DNA of 64,000 nucleotides from Clarireedia homoeocarpa (Eukaryota; Ascomycota; Leotiomycetes; Helotiales; Rutstroemiaceae). Numbering within the stretch: the first letter of the stretch is position 1; each line of letters starts with the position of its first letter. Positions 12,758 to 22,030 of this stretch are shown one piece after another. Location: positions 186,001 through 250,000 of the forward strand of contig LNKV01000005.1 of NCBI GenBank assembly GCA_001465935.1, in the 5' to 3' direction. A model generated the notes under the pieces. That model was not told where the DNA came from, did no database searches, and worked only from the letters and a program-made list of their open reading frames with translations. A program made the position numbers and the translations under genes.

Positions 12758-13211
12758 GGGGGAGTGAATGGGTTGGAGACAGCTTTGGTTGGCTATGGAA
12801 GGTAACTGACATGATGGCGTGGATAGAATTGGGAATACCAATCGAATGGGCTTGGTCAAAATCGGACTAATGACGGTATAGAGCCGTACATTTTGCGGGT
12901 GGTTGAGACGGGACGACCAAATTTGTATGATATGGAAAACGACCAAGAATAATAAATGAAGACATAATACTCTTTCATGCAGCATGCAAACATATGTACG
13001 TACCGGAGATGGGGATGATCTGAAGCTGTTGGGTAAGTGTTTGCGTACCGCTTGAGGCTTTGCTGAACTTATAGCTAATCTAGTCATTCTTCGTTATACT
13101 TGAGCTCCTACGGTTATGTACGAGAATTGGTTTTGCTTGGGCTGGATGCCACTTGGTAGAATGGGCCACCCGTCGTGCGTTGGTAAAATTCGTATATTTC
13201 GAGTTACCCCT
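12758..13211. other. Convergent 3' flank
   Basis: About 450 bp between the stop codons of BOL3 and the dehydrogenase. No gene or repeat seen. Confidence 0.5.
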
Positions 13212-14192
13212 CTACTGTAATCCCTCTGCATAATCTTTCACGGCCTGTTCAAACCCCTTATCTGGCTTGAACCCCAACTTGAACGCAAAAGTATTATCAT
13301 ATTCCGTTCCCCAACTTCTAAGCATCTTCTCCATCCCCTCATCACTTTCCTCCCTAATTAACTTCAATTTCTCCTCGCCCCCAACCTTCACCAACGCATC
13401 CATCATCTCTTGCACGCTTGCCCCCTCTCCCGGTAGATTAACTACCCGTCTGTGCTTATCCACTCCACTCAAATCCATCTCCATCCCAATACACAGATTC
13501 TCTACCAGCGTCCGCGGACTACACATCCAGCTTCTAAAGTCCCGATCGACTATCGGAATGATGCATTCTTGTCCCGCCATCGGCTCGCGTATCATCCCGC
13601 TTAGAAACGAACTCGCCGCTTGTGTGGGCTTCCCTGGTCGCACGCTGATGGTCGGGAATCGTAGACACAAGGCATCGATGTATCCTTTGCGCGTGTAGTC
13701 TTGAATCATGGTCTCGCAAGCGAGCTTTTGTGCTCCGTAAGATCCTTCGGGCGTGGGATGTGTTTGCTCGGATATTTTGGCCGGGAGAGGTCGTCCGTAC
13801 ACGGCCAGGGAGGATGCGTAGATTACCCTGATAAGCTTGTTTTCGGGTTTGATAGAGGAAGTGGTGCGGAGAGCTTCGAGGAGGGATAGTGTGGAATGTA
13901 GGTTTACTCGCAAGCCGAGAGGGAAATCGTTCTCGGATCCGGATGACATTATGCCGTGGAAGATAAAGATCGTGTCAATGCGCCCGGCAGCTTCAAGTAG
14001 AGAGGCAAGTGATGCAGAATCACAAAGATCTGCTTTTATACATCTTGCGCACTCTGGATGTGCGGCTTTTGGGCTAACGGTGGGCTCAAATATATCTGTG
14101 AGGACGACCTTGTTTGTCGAAGACGAGAGTAAATGGGTAGCTAGAAGTTGGCCAATGAAGCCTCCTGCTCCAGTAATGAGAATCGTAGGCAT
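13212..14192 (-). CDS. NAD-dependent epimerase/dehydratase, D-erythronate dehydrogenase-like
   Basis: Intronless protein of 326 residues, the normal size for an extended short-chain dehydrogenase. The N-terminus has the Rossmann dinucleotide-binding motif TGAGGFIG at about residues 7-14. A Ser in the YASSLAVYG segment and the SYGAQK Tyr-x-x-x-Lys segment supply the catalytic Ser-Tyr-Lys set. The ALCLRFPTISVRPG and FRSWMCSP segments resemble the DenD-like subgroup, which oxidises four-carbon sugar acids; family members in fungi often have untested substrates, so the substrate is inferred. No neighbour suggests a pathway. The ATG at 14192 immediately precedes the conserved beta strand, so this start is well supported. 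Confidence 0.85.
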   Translation of the reverse strand: MPTILITGAGGFIGQLLATHLLSSSTNKVVLTDIFEPTVSPKAAHPECARCIKADLCDSASLASLLEAAGRIDTIFIFHGIMSSGSENDFPLGLRVNLHSTLSLLEALRTTSSIKPENKLIRVIYASSLAVYGRPLPAKISEQTHPTPEGSYGAQKLACETMIQDYTRKGYIDALCLRFPTISVRPGKPTQAASSFLSGMIREPMAGQECIIPIVDRDFRSWMCSPRTLVENLCIGMEMDLSGVDKHRRVVNLPGEGASVQEMMDALVKVGGEEKLKLIREESDEGMEKMLRSWGTEYDNTFAFKLGFKPDKGFEQAVKDYAEGLQ

Positions 14193-14863
14193 GGTAATTT
14201 GCCAATCTTCCTATGAATTAATGACTGCAGAAACTCAGCAGATCGGTGTTTGAACGTGCTATATTATATATCGACTTCTGCGGGATATCGTAACGTGATG
14301 TTGTTCGGGCAAATTGGCACCGAGTTCATATGTGCCGTGGAAGATGCTTCTATGGCGACGCTAAACCTTGTTGACTCGGAACAATTCCGTCAATTTTCGA
14401 TTGTTTCCTTTTCCATTACGAAATCGACTGTTTTAAGTAAACTTGTGAGTTGTGTGAGACTGATTGACGAAGATGGCGAGGCGGATCTTATATCAGAAAG
14501 AAGCCCCTTACCCCACCATTCCACCAAATTACCCCGCCGTGCCCGCTTCCGTTTGGGGGCCCGACGGGAGGGGAAATTACCTGAAGTCCACCAACAAGGC
14601 GACTTCTGTTATATCAACATTTATAATTCCTATTTAAGATCCCCCCCACTTCCCGGAGTCTTATAAGTATCGACGATCTCTCTTCTTCCTCCACCATGCC
14701 CGGCGGCACTGACAGAGATTACTCGGTGATCGCGAGTTTAGCATCGCTTCTTCGCCGCCGCCTTAAATTTTCCTTTACAGTTTCTCGATGCTCGACTACA
14801 CCGAGTTCCCGAACGACCGGGTTTTACCATCTAGCTATACAAACACTCATAGAACTTTCAGTC
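14193..14863. promoter_or_regulatory. Promoter/leader region of the small charged ORF
   Basis: About 670 bp. A TTTATAATTCC/TATTTAAG pair near 14619-14638 looks like a TATA region. Several CCCCT/CCCCG clusters occur at 14505-14580, the kind of site bound by stress zinc-finger regulators, though this is not proof. A second in-frame ATG at 14696 begins with the same MPGG start as the ORF at 14864. Confidence 0.35.
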
Positions 14864-15517
14864 ATGCCAGGTGGATCTGAAGATGGAGTAAAAGCCGGCA
14901 AAGACGTCATCGAACAGACGAATAACAGATTCAAGAAGGTGAAGGAGGGGGAGGAGAAAGCAGACAAGCGTCGAAATGCCGTAAGCACTCTGAAATCCGC
15001 AGCCAGCGGGCGGGAAGAAGCGAAAGCGAGACGAGACGCGCAGCAGCGTGAAGATGCCCTAGGAGCTTTAAGATCCGCAACAGGCAAGCGGGAAGAAGCG
15101 AAACGAACTTTAAGAAGAAAACCCCAGCTAGGCTGCGGCGGAAGCCCAGCGGGCGGGACCCCGCCCACCGGGTTGGGGCCCCAATGGGCGGGTTGCTGAC
15201 CCTTATAGAGCCCCATTAGGTGGGCTGAGAAAATGAAGTCCCGGCCCACGACCCAAGGGGTCAGTGCAAAGTAAATAAGTGGCGGAAAACAGGGGTTTTA
15301 CAGGGGTTAATGTTATGTGTTAGTCATGTGACAGTCCTTGGCAACCCATTGGGTACCCAGTGGGTGGGTTGAGAAGCTCGTGGGGACCCAGTGGGCGGGA
15401 CAAGAAGTTGAAAACCCCGCCCATGGGGCCCCACGCCGCAGCCTAACCCCAGCAGAAGTTTTAGCAGCTGCTCAGGCGAGGAAGAAGAAACAGCAAGACG
15501 ACGATGAGAGGAAATAG
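14864..15517 (+). pseudogene. Small Lys/Arg/Glu-rich protein gene interrupted by a hAT-type MITE
   Basis: From ATG 14864 the frame encodes about 88 residues of Lys, Arg, Glu and Ala-rich helix, with two related blocks (SAASGREEAKARR and SATGKREEAKRTL). A transposable element begins at 15129 inside the frame and supplies an artificial C-terminus of about 22 residues ending at a TGA at 15197. Beyond the element the flank contains a frame rich in Lys, Gln and Asp that ends at TAG 15515-15517. That frame is offset by one from the upstream frame, so removing the element alone does not join them; an older frameshift or an intron would be needed. I do not recognise the protein. It could still be expressed in its altered form. 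Confidence 0.45.
15121..15453. mobile_element. hAT-like MITE (317 bp) with 8-bp target duplication
   Basis: The element spans 15129-15445. Its ends are perfect 12-bp inverted repeats, TAGGCTGCGGCG at the left and CGCCGCAGCCTA at the right. It is flanked by an exact 8-bp direct repeat, ACCCCAGC, at 15121-15128 and 15446-15453. TAGG-type ends with an 8-bp duplication are the hallmark of hAT transposons. There is no transposase frame, so it is non-autonomous. The interior is rich in GGGCGGG and GGGGCCCC segments that could fold back. Confidence 0.88.
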
Positions 15518-16133
15518 GAGGATTTCGATTGATGGGTGAGGAATGAGGAGACATGATACTGCTGATTTGATTGAGGGTGTCATATGGTAAACGATAGGTA
15601 GGAACATAGATTTCTAGTTTTGGTGTGCATTTTGCTCTGGAGTATGGTAGTCGCAATGTTGGCTCGCAGCAGAATTTGGTCAAATGGTCGCTAGTTCTGT
15701 TTTTGGTGCATATGCTTATGGTTAAAATATGTAGAAGAATAGTGAACTCTATGCTCCATATCCGAATATTGGTTACTGATTTCAAAGGAGGCTTTTTTGA
15801 TCTTAGGTTCCCAACTTCCCATAGTTGGCAGTCCTGAGAAACGCATTGCCTACTAGGTAGCAGTCTATTACAATACTATGGAGGTACTTGAAAGGTCAAT
15901 TTCTCACGAAATAATGATGAAACAGAGCCCCAAAAATCCAACCTTTTATAGCAGATGTTCTACAGAAATTGGCAGTTGAGCAAAAAATCGATCGGGAAAG
16001 GGAAGATTGTATTATTTTGTCCACCACCCCATCCTCATGGAACCACATTACGTAGAAGTAAAATACTCAAATGTCAAGAGACGACATGTAAAAGTTTTTG
16101 CTAAGACTTGTCATATATATACACCTTTTTGAT
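15518..16133. other. Intergenic stretch
   Basis: About 600 bp between the interrupted ORF and the 3' end of the UstYa-like gene. No supported feature. Confidence 0.5.
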
Positions 16134-17082
16134 TTACCTCGGCGGGTCTAAAAAGACACTTGTGGCTTCTTCTGCCAGTTGTCGGTCCCTGGCCCAACTT
16201 TTCACAGCATTGAAGTTCTTGCATTTGTGTTTTGTATTAAAGTCAAAAGAGGGATGAGACTCCTTGGAATGAGGCGGAATTTGACCCACGAGACCTGTGT
16301 CCACCATACACATCAATTGTTGACGAAGAATATCCAGACACTGAGCTAATATCTGTCAGCAACTTGAAGCCAAACTCATTATTTGAAAGAGTACACTCAC
16401 AGACATGCATTTTCAAAATTTCTATTTCATCCGCAAAACTTCCCTGTTTTTGCTCAGCATAATAATTATAATTATACCAAAGCCCTTTTCGTAGTAGATT
16501 CAGACATTGCAAGTGCTGCAGACCCTCTACATTTGCCAAATACCCTCCTTCAAACGCATCAGTCATTTTTAAATGATCACAGCGAATGCCAGACTTCGCT
16601 GCAACTGCTTTCGATATCACAATGCTTCGATAATTCACACCAAGCTCATCCCAAGCCGCATCTACTTCTAGGCCTGCTTCCGCACGGTAGGAGTTCAATT
16701 GCAGAAGAGAGCTGTTGAAAGTCGTGGTTTTGTATTCCACTTTGATATCGTCGAGTATAGGCGCTGGTGACCTTTGTCAATTCATTTCTATTCTTCTTAA
16801 CTACCTTGGGAAGTACTTACAGTACTCTGACACATATCTTGGACAAGTTGTATCTCCCAGTGCATTCCAGTGTCCGAACCAATAAGCAACAACACAAACA
16901 CAGACGAAGGAGGCGAAAAAAGTGAGTGCGAGAATTGCTTGCCGGCGGTTTTCTCCGTCTGTTTGAGTAGATAATGTATACCAATTCTCATTTTCAAGCA
17001 GCCTGGTTCTACTATTTGCTGGGCGTCGGGTTCGAGAATTTCGCTCTGACCCGTAGATGATGTCGGCAAGTCTGGTGCGCAT
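16134..17082 (-). CDS. UstYa-like (DUF3328) oxidase with variant HxxHC motifs
   Basis: Three exons: 17082-16821, 16763-16401 and 16345-16134. The introns of 57 and 55 bp have GTAAGT and GTGAGT donors, and the spliced protein has 278 residues. A basic N-terminus is followed by one membrane segment at about 49-69, as in UstYa proteins. The YSP...VEY segment, the EVDAAWDELG block and a FEGGYL-type region before the motifs match the family. The two family motifs, normally HxxHC, read QHLQC (170-174) and HVSQC (207-211), so three of four His positions are Gln. After motif two come LDILRQ, MCMVD and a C-terminal CKNF...WA segment, as expected. Family members oxidatively cyclise Tyr-containing ribosomal peptides. 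With these changes the protein may be inactive or have shifted chemistry. It lies divergently 1.1 kb from a small Tyr-rich secreted peptide gene. Confidence 0.85.
16346..16400 (-). other. Intron 2 of the UstYa-like gene
   Basis: 55 bp, GTGAGT donor and CTGAC branch before TTAG. Splicing joins MHV to SQCLDILRQ in phase. Confidence 0.85.
16764..16820 (-). other. Intron 1 of the UstYa-like gene
   Basis: 57 bp, GTAAGT donor, ATTGAC branch and CCAG acceptor. Splicing joins VSEY to SPILDD in phase. Confidence 0.85.
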
Positions 17083-18224
17083 TTTAAGTAATTGAGAGCT
17101 TTTAGATGTGAATGAAGAAAACGAAATGAAGGAGAGGCAAGGAGGGGGAAGGAAAACGGCTTACATTATGGTCAATGGAACACGGAAGCATATTGCTTTG
17201 TTTGATTTGTAGGCGACAAATGATTCGCTACTGGATTAATTGATGTCTAGGTCGGCGATGAAGACAGATACAATGTGTTGCCTATGGTACTACTCATGTC
17301 TTCAAAAGATCTAGTAGTGTCCGCTCTTGAGCTAAAAGTCCAACCACTGTGCGACTATACCTTCTTCATTGGTTGAGCTGATCAAAACTTGAACCTGGCT
17401 CATTCGGAAATCGCCAGATTCACATGTACTTTCCATTCCATGAAAACGACAATCTTCTTCATAACTGCCCCAAACTAACATCTACTTCTTTTCCCAACGT
17501 CAAAAGAACAATCATAATAAATAACTATTCAATCCTCCAGGTACTCCAAAAGCTACCCGAAGCTTTCGTGCTACCATTTAAGATCCTCCCGAACACCCGT
17601 TGCGTACGACCGATCTGAGAAATCTGTTCCACCAAGAAGCACACTGTGAATCGTGATGTGGTATCGTGGAACGTATCTCTTAGGTCACCAAACACATGTA
17701 AGAGGTATTTAATACACAGGACTCACTTTTCTCACCTGAAATTACTAATTCGATGACCAAGCACGTAGGTAAGTGAATGGTCACCTGCTGTAAAAACCTA
17801 CCTTATCGTCACTGTTTAAATCTTTGGTACCCGGCCACTGCTTATCATGTAGGACGATGATTAACGATGGTTGGTCTGTCATATGTAGATCTGCTACATC
17901 CAAAGGTTTAAATCGTGAGAATCTATGATCTTTCTCCTCAAGTCCATCTCTTCGCCCCCACCCTGTCTAACGCTCCGCTCGCTGTGTGTAATGCGACGGC
18001 TACCACTCTATGCACAAGCATTTCTTTCATCTCATCCCCGCTTACTCATCTCATCATGGTCTGCCTGCTTCTAGGATATGATATATACCGCTATCTTATT
18101 CCATCCTAAACCATTCCTCATTTCACCTCAGCATTCTCGTCCACTCTTACACCCTCATCAACTGAACTATTATCCCCCGCAAACCGAAGACCCCATCAGA
18201 GCCACATCAAGTCACTGCACCAAG
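17083..18224. promoter_or_regulatory. Divergent intergenic region between the UstYa-like gene and the Tyr-rich peptide gene
   Basis: About 1.1 kb with both genes pointing away from it, so it probably holds both promoters. Short frames here look random. A TC/CAT-rich leader (18100-18220) precedes the peptide ATG. Confidence 0.4.
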
Positions 18225-18458
18225 ATGCATTTCCTCCCCTTCCAATCACTCATCATCCTCCTTGGCCTCACCACCTCCACCCTAGCAGGCCATCTTGAGG
18301 TGGCAGCCAGCGAGCCTGTCACTTCAACGACGACCTCAACTTCAACTACTACGTTGAAGACAACGAGCACGACCACTTCGGTGGGCTATGCGGCGTATGG
18401 AGATTATGGAAATTATGCAAGGTATGGGAGTTATGGGAGTTACAAAAGAAGAAAGTGA
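18225..18458 (+). CDS. Small secreted Thr/Tyr-rich peptide with period-3 tyrosines
   Basis: 77 residues. Residues 1-21 form a typical signal peptide (hydrophobic LIILLGL core, cleavage near STLA-G). Residues 33-52 are a Ser/Thr linker. The C-terminus has seven Tyr at exactly every third residue (55, 58, 61, 64, 67, 70, 73), spaced by Gly/Ala plus one variable residue, and ends in KRRK with a Kex2-type Lys-Arg site. I do not recognise a named family; similar short Gly-Tyr-rich secreted proteins occur in fungi. Proximity to an UstYa-like oxidase suggests a ribosomal peptide precursor, but it has only one core-like block, unlike the repeated cores of ustiloxin-type precursors. An ordinary wall-associated small protein is the alternative. 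The ATG at 18225 is chosen because it starts the signal peptide. Confidence 0.7.
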   Translation: MHFLPFQSLIILLGLTTSTLAGHLEVAASEPVTSTTTSTSTTTLKTTSTTTSVGYAAYGDYGNYARYGSYGSYKRRK

Positions 18459-19440
18459 GGGGTGGGAATTTGGGTGGACGGGGGTAGGGGAGTTGGGGAT
18501 GTGGATGGAGATGAAGATGGAGATGGAGATGGAGATGGAGATGGAGATGGAGATGGGGTGGAAATGGAAGTCTGGAGGTGAACGGAGGAAAGACTGGGCG
18601 GGTGCGGATGTGATGGATAGCAGTGTGGTTGGACCCGAAAGGTTGTTTACAATACAAGAGCTATCAAGGCTGGCGAGCTTTTGCTGGGGTGAAAGGCGGG
18701 TTTGAATAATTGGTTTGGAGAGTTATTTTCGCTTCATCTGGAGGTATTTCTCACTGAGGTCTCTCACTGCTTAGCTTTCGTTTCTTGCCTGGCTATGCAA
18801 ATTTCTCGTCAATCAAAACGGGAAATATGACAGCGAGTGGGGTTTCGATTTCGTATACGGATGTTAAAGATATGGGGGTTGTGCGACGATGCGCTCGGTT
18901 GTTGGTAGAGGAACCTATATCGTGTTAGAGATATTTCCATCACCGATTAAATTTCATCATGGGAGGAATCTAAAACTTTCAGGAATCAGATTTGCGATGA
19001 CTTTGATTATCAGTACGCTTCGCCATGTATAAAATATAGTTGGACTTCTGCACCATCATATGTCAAACAGGGACCATGAAATTGAGTCAACGTCGTATAT
19101 TGTATTGTATGTAAAGACCAAACTAAACATCGCATCCCGAACCCCCGGAAGTAATCAAAACACCAATGTTCTGCTTTCTACTAGGAAAGCCAAAATCATA
19201 ACCCCAAACGCAACCCTTAAATTCACAACCCACGAACCCGATTCTTAAACAAAGACAGCCCCAGCAAGTCTCAAACTGCAAACAAACAAAGACAAAAAGC
19301 AAGATATCCAAAATTCAGAGCCTCAAATCAATCGATCGAACCAAAGAAAAAGAGGAAAGAAGAAAGATAAAGTAGTCTAAACGAGCGACATGAAATAGCT
19401 TCCAGTAATACTTGTTTGTCCGCATCCTGTCACACCCACT
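18459..19440. other. Convergent intergenic stretch
   Basis: About 980 bp between the Tyr-rich peptide stop and the laccase stop. It contains the GGAGAT hexamer array; the rest shows no feature. Confidence 0.5.
18503..18557. repeat. GGAGAT hexamer microsatellite
   Basis: About nine near-perfect GGAGAT units, with one GAAGAT variant near the start. It keeps frames open on both strands, which explains the artificial ORFs here. Confidence 0.85.
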
Positions 19441-22030
19441 CTACAAACCCGAATCAATCTGGTCCACAACAACAGTGTTGGTGAAAGCAGCCCAGTCCCT
19501 ACAGGTCTGTGCCATGATGCTAGGAATCTGCAACTTAGCGATATCGGCCGGTCTCTCCATAACACTGACATACAGACCACTAGAAACATGGAAAGCAATA
19601 TGGCAATGAAGTGGCCAGATACCAGGGTTATCCTGCGCGAATTGCAGAACCATATATCCACCACCTTGCAAGATTTGCACGTCGCGGCGCTGAGGATTTT
19701 TAGGACGAATGACGGTCTTTCCGTCCCATGTTCCGGTGCCTTCGGCTTCAACGAACATGTTGTGGCCGTGGAGATGGATGGGATGTGCAGCGCCACCGGG
19801 GTTGGTGAGGAGAATACGTACGGAGCTGTTGGAACCGAAGTTGTAGACGTTCCATTGCGGGCTGTAGGGGTAGGAGTTGTTGCCTTGGTTGGAGAGAAGG
19901 AGAATAGGTAGGTTGTAGTTGGCGCGGAAGGAAGATCCGTTCATTTCCCACTAGGTTGGATTAGTTATTTGTTGGGTGAGGGGAAGAAGTGATGACTTAC
20001 TAGGAAGTAACCTGTGGCGTTCTGTACGAACTCGATATCGATTTTCTGAGTAGTTGGTGGATTTGGATCAGGGGTGATAGGGAACCATGGCTCGGTGAGG
20101 CTCAAATCGTCCTGTTTTAGGCATCAGCATGTACCCACTAGCGAACATTGAGCATACGACTTACATTCTTGCAACTATTGGCAACTGAACTGGTGAATGC
20201 AGCAGATGCAGTAGTGGTCGGTTTGAGGTTCGGGACACCAGTTCCGTAATACACAACAGCTTTTGCTTCAGGGTTGCTAGCCAAGGAGCATGCAGCGATG
20301 GTAGAGCGCAGCCAGTATGACCCCTTACCGTTTGGAAGACCGGTAACGATAACATCAGTACGTTGCCCAACACCGAGAGTGATGACTACGAGGTGTTAGT
20401 AGATGTTAACTGACTTTCATAAACATGAACTAACCTTGAGTGCTGTAAGGCTTAATGGGCACGAAATCGTTGGCAATGACAGTCATGTTGTGTCCATCAA
20501 TGGCAAATTTTTGAATTCCCTCAGTTCCTGCATTGATCAACCTGAATCTGTGCTTCTTTCCTGGAGTGAGTTTGAATGTTGGGATGCTGCTGTTGTCGGC
20601 TTTGCATGGGGTGCTGTCATTAGCAGCTTTCTTGGAGCAGTCGAAGAAGCCTTTGCCTTGGATAAGATTGCTGTCCGATTTGACAAGCTATGTCTGTTAG
20701 TACTTTCTCCTCATATGTCTAGGTACTTGGGAATACATACAACTTTAGTAATGTCGGTAGAAACAACATCTTCCACAAGAGTAAAGTAGTCAGGATGATA
20801 CCAATCAGTAAGGAGGACTGGCCCAACGTCTAAATATGGGTTAGCAACAGCTATATCATGGATTTAAAATCGATTTAAACTGACCAATATCGTAAGGAAC
20901 GGTTGGAGGACCGTGAATGATCATAGGACCGAATATTCCAGCGTTGTATTGCGCAGAGTAATGTGAATGCCACCAACTGGTACCATAAAGATCGGCCAAG
21001 AATGTATAGGTGAAGGTTCCATTGGGTGGAATAGGACATTGTTGGACACCTGGAACACCATCGAACCATCTAATAATTTAATTAGTACTTCTATGCTGAG
21101 GTAAAGTTCCATAAGAAAAAACAGCAGCTTGACATGATGCGTGACTCGCTCCACTAGATGAGGTATCATTTGCGCGGTGATCAAGAACACATGTAGATTA
21201 CTATTAGGAATCAAAGAACCACTTACTGGGAAGTCTTTTGAAGGATTCCGTGCCAATGAAGGGCGGTACCTTCCTCTGGCCCTGTAATTTTGTTGTGGAC
21301 AGTAACTTGAATAGTGTCGCCCCTACACCTGTTAGCGAGATTTCACAGCTATGCATGATATGGACGAACCAGTTTGCTTCAATCAATGGTCCGGGGAATT
21401 GGTCATTCACCAAGATGACATCTCTCAAATATCCATCTGGTGCCTTTTTCCCTCTCTTGACAGTAAAGTCATACTTACGGATGACACCAGTGTTAGGAGG
21501 GTTCGCTGTTAGAAAAGGGGGTTAGAATCAGCTGCCGAGCATTGAAAGCAGCGGAAGAGTTCGCTTACAATCTGTGATTCGTTAGCCTCTAGCCCAGGTT
21601 CTAGTCAAATTTTGGACACTACTTACATGGATTTGTATTGTTCGCAGTCTTAGTTCCCCAAGGGAAACCTTGTGGAAGAGGGGTAACAGGATTCTAAAGC
21701 CTTGATTAGCAGAGTTCAAGTCTCAAAAGTAACTTGATCACACGAAGTTGACTGATAGAGATGAAGCACGAGCCATTTCCACATCTCTGGTCCAATACCG
21801 TGAGAGTGGGTCGCTGCTCGGCCGTGAACTGAAGTACGATCCTCCAAGTGATAAATAATGAGAAGTAAGAGAAGGATGCTTACGGAAGTTAATAAGTATT
21901 CAACTGGCAAGCTACTGTAATTGTCTGAGGAAAGTTAGAAGGCATCAAGTGAATTTTGTGTGTGATACATACTCTGGGCAGAAACGAGTGACCCAAAGAA
22001 AAGGGCAGCGAGTGAGAAGAGGCTCTTCAT
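19441..22030 (-). CDS. Asco-type laccase (multicopper oxidase), many exons
   Basis: A secreted copper oxidase of about 589 residues, oxidising phenols with reduction of oxygen to water. A signal peptide (MKSLFSLAALFFG start) opens exon 1 (22030-21973). Resolved exons: 21924-21884, 21693-21627, 21571-21569, 21505-21370, 21322-21227, 21069-20885, 20829-20741, 20687-20435, 20385-20165, 20111-20001 and 19950-19441. Their total is divisible by three. Copper signatures are all present: HWHG, HSHYSAQYNAG, HPIHLHGHNMF and WPLHCHIAFHVSSGL. The last residues are DSGL, the C-terminal plug of ascomycete laccases. Between 21884 and 21693 an extra 30-nt exon (21828 region) is possible. One exon is only 3 nt long. 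The gene converges on the Tyr-rich peptide gene. Physiological substrate unknown. Confidence 0.88.
21569..21571 (-). other. 3-nt microexon of the laccase gene
   Basis: ATT lies between two complete introns, 21572-21626 (GTAAGT donor, CTAACG branch, CACAG acceptor) and 21506-21568 (GTAAGC donor, CTAAC branch, AACAG acceptor). Including it changes NP-S-NPP to NP-YS-NPP in frame; skipping both introns as one also keeps the frame. Confidence 0.65.

Noticed and set aside
18388..18705. 105-codon frame over the GGAGAT repeat, and its minus-strand counterpart
   Set aside because: Produced by the hexamer microsatellite; it overlaps the end of the Tyr-rich peptide gene in another frame.
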